Positions 40,201 through 43,200 of a stretch of 60,000 nt of DNA are shown piece by piece. Origin of the DNA: Antedon mediterranea (taxonomy: Eukaryota > Echinodermata > Crinoidea > Comatulida > Antedonidae). Both the position numbers and the translations under genes were made by a program. Under the pieces are notes generated by a model. It saw only the letters and a list, made by a program, of their open reading frames with translations, did not search any database and was not told where the DNA came from. The DNA lies in NCBI RefSeq assembly GCF_964355755.1, contig NC_092670.1:3747001-3807000 (forward strand). The letters run 5' to 3'. Numbering within the stretch: position 1 is the stretch's first letter; each line of letters starts with the position of its first letter.

Positions 40201-43200
40201 TTTGTATCTCCATTGAGATCCAGCCAATGATACCCACAGCATTGTCATTTTGTATCTCCATTGAGATCCAGCCAATGATACCCACAGCATTGTCATTTTG
40301 TATCTCCATTGAGATCCAGCCAATGATACCCACAGCATTGTCATTTTGTATCTCCATTGAGATCCAGCCACTGATACCCACAGCATTGTCATTTTGTATC
40401 TCCATTGAGATCCAGCCACTGATACCCACAGCATTGTCATTTTCTTCAGTTATTTGCCTTTGGATTTATATATATATGTATTTTATTTATGTCTGAATAA
40501 TAACACACAGATCAATATGAAGTCAATGATCAAAATAATTTTGAAGTAATCATTTTGGGAAAATCTAAAATGGTCATAGATTAAGTTGTTTTTCATGTTT
40601 TTTTAAAATAAAATACAAATAGAACTGCAATTGAGTTTCATTTTGTGTTTTAAATAATGTAAATTGAAGGTTTTTTTTTATTATTTTGAAATAAATGTAT
40701 TTTTTTTTCAGGTTGTAAAGGTTTGGGATTTAAAGGAATACACATGTCTTCAAACTGTTTCCATCAAATTCCCATCATTGCAATATTCCCGCATTCCAGA
40801 ATACGGAGCAGTTTGTCTTCGTGTTTTACACTCGCCAATAAACACTATGATGGTGACTTGTGGAGATTACGTAGCTTCGTTGAAGATCGGTAGCGCCGAT
40901 GCAAATATGAATCGAGGCCTACAGACCCATAAGGAGCCGCTGTGTGCTGCCATCTACAACGCACGCTTTAATCAAGTGAGTTCTACTGTTTAGTGATAAT
41001 CAAAACATACTTTTGCTATTACTTTATATAAAAGTGAAACTGGCTAACTGGCTGTATATTGGAAATATACACAAGATGCTCTAAGTCTTTTAACAAATCA
41101 TTTATAGTGTATGGTATAATATTTTGAAGGAGAATTGGTATAACGCAATCAATCAAATAATTACACTAGCGAAATAACATGCTTAACAATGGGGCTTTTA
41201 CAGATAGTTACAGGGGCTGATGATTCAAGTATTTCTGTATGGGATTTTGAGACTGGAGCTAAATCACACACAGTCAACAAGGCTCACAAAGATGAAGAGA
41301 TAACATGCATGATATTCACAATGTCTGGGAGGCGACTCATCACTGGCGCCAGGAATGGAACAATCAAGGTGATCAGGTTTATGCAGATTAATGCACATGC
41401 ATAGGGTTCCTTCAGTGCAGGTGGAAACATTATAAAACATTAGGGATTATAAATAGACTGCTATACTAAGTGTAGGTGTAATTTAAGAGATAAATTGGAA
41501 TTATACTGCAGATGTATAGCTTATACACCCACACTGTCCATCAAAAGTACAATCATGACCATAAAATGTAAAAGCAACTGAATATGGAGAAAACATTGGT
41601 GACAAGAACACCTGCCTTTTTAAAATTAGTTTTGTCATTATATCTTATTGTGGGATTCTGTCCTAAGTCAATAAATCTACTTATTATCCTCAGGTATGGA
41701 ACTTTCAGAATGGACACAACATCCATCAACTTGATGTAGTAGATGATGTGGAGATTACTGGTCTAGTGTCATTCGGGGATAAGAAAGGAATCTTATCAGT
41801 TGGATGGAACAGACTGATTGTCAAATATGACGATAGTGACTCTGATGTAAGTTCATCTTTTGTTACCCTGCCAACCCGATTCAATCATGATTCCACTAAA
41901 TGAAGGAGAACTCATATTGACTTAACAACCAAAAACGCTAAAATTGATCAAATGAACTTACTATTGAATCAATCATACTTCAGACAAAGACATTTACAGT
42001 AACATGTGTGGTGTTACTGCATGCATTTTTTAAACAGTTAAATATTCTTCACATTTTTCGATCTTTTTAACATTTTTTTCTGATTGTTTCTTCTTCCTAG
42101 ATAAACTTTGTGAAGGCTGACCTAAGCTGGGAAGGTGGTCAACTTCATCAAGATGACATCCTAACGATGGATTTCTTTCCTCCAAATCTTCTTGCCACAG
42201 CTAGCTTTGATGGACAGATTGTCATTTGGAGTGTTGAGACAGAAAAGCCATTTGTTCACCTAAGAAACGGACAGCCAACAGAAATGTAACCTAATTCTTT
42301 TCTTTTTTGTACAAATGGTTGTTTTACATTTCACACTGTTACCATCTGGTTCCTTCCTAGTCTCTTACACATAATTTCCCCAATTCCTCTCACTGACCAA
42401 CAGCAACTGGTTATATGCAACACTACTTCTTCTGATCTTGTGCATTGTTTCATTTTTTCCACGATAAATTTTAATGATTAGAGTTTGTTTCTCGGGAAAA
42501 AAACCCAAAAAAAACACTAGTGTATAAACTTTCAATTGTACAACAATTGTATCATATATTTGGCAAAAGTTAACAAAGAGTTTTTATTTTGATTACAGCA
42601 CAAAACAACTAAAAGAAATTCTATCAACATCTAGTGTAAATAGTCGATGTCAATCAACTGCAACAACCAAATCCAGCAACTCTAGGCCGAGTACACGGCA
42701 CAGGCAGAGGCACAAACAACCAGTAGGGTAGGTAATCACACAGGAAATTAGTAACTGCAGGACATACATGGCATTCGGCAAAAATAAAATCCATCACAAT
42801 ACTGACAAGAAATATGTAAACTGAAAGATGAGAATATTTAGTTGCATCAGACAAGGTCAAACTAACCAACAAATACATTTTTGATAAACGATCTATTAAT
42901 ATTCAAGATTTATCAACATTCTGGTTAACCTCCAGATGACATCCTGGACCTAGTATAGCTGCACACCAATATACAAAGTTAGAATTGAAATTGATTATGA
43001 ATATCAATATTTTTTAGATTTTCACAGGCGCCAGTAGACAAAGTAATGTTTTTGAAGCACCGTTTATCTCAAGGTTTGACAGACGCACCCACGTTGATCT
43101 CTAGTGAGGCTGGACATCTTCACTTGTGGTGTGTTTATGGCAGTAGTCACTATAGAGGTAGGTCAATACCATTTAATGGTGTTGTCTTCACATACACTAC

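Larger units (their letters stand above)
6022..40711 (+). other. Giant intron 8 of the WDR64-like gene hosting an antisense receptor gene array
   Basis: The exon before it ends ...SYSKDG at 6021 (donor GTAAGT). The exon after it begins VVKVWDLK at 40712, after a T-rich tract and CAG. Joining them restores a WD repeat in phase 0, so the 34.7-kb interval is one intron. Other introns of this gene are about 0.2-1.7 kb. Inside it lie eight Ig-like receptor genes or pseudogenes, all on the minus strand, an intact LINE, a fold-back element, DNA transposons, a tRNA-like gene and a minisatellite. Confidence 0.85.

Noticed and set aside
39514-40496. Long repetitive open frames on both strands over the minisatellite (up to about 278 codons)
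   Set aside because: The unit length of 48 bp is divisible by three, so stop-free units stay open in several frames on both strands at once. This is a property of the repeat, not evidence of a gene.
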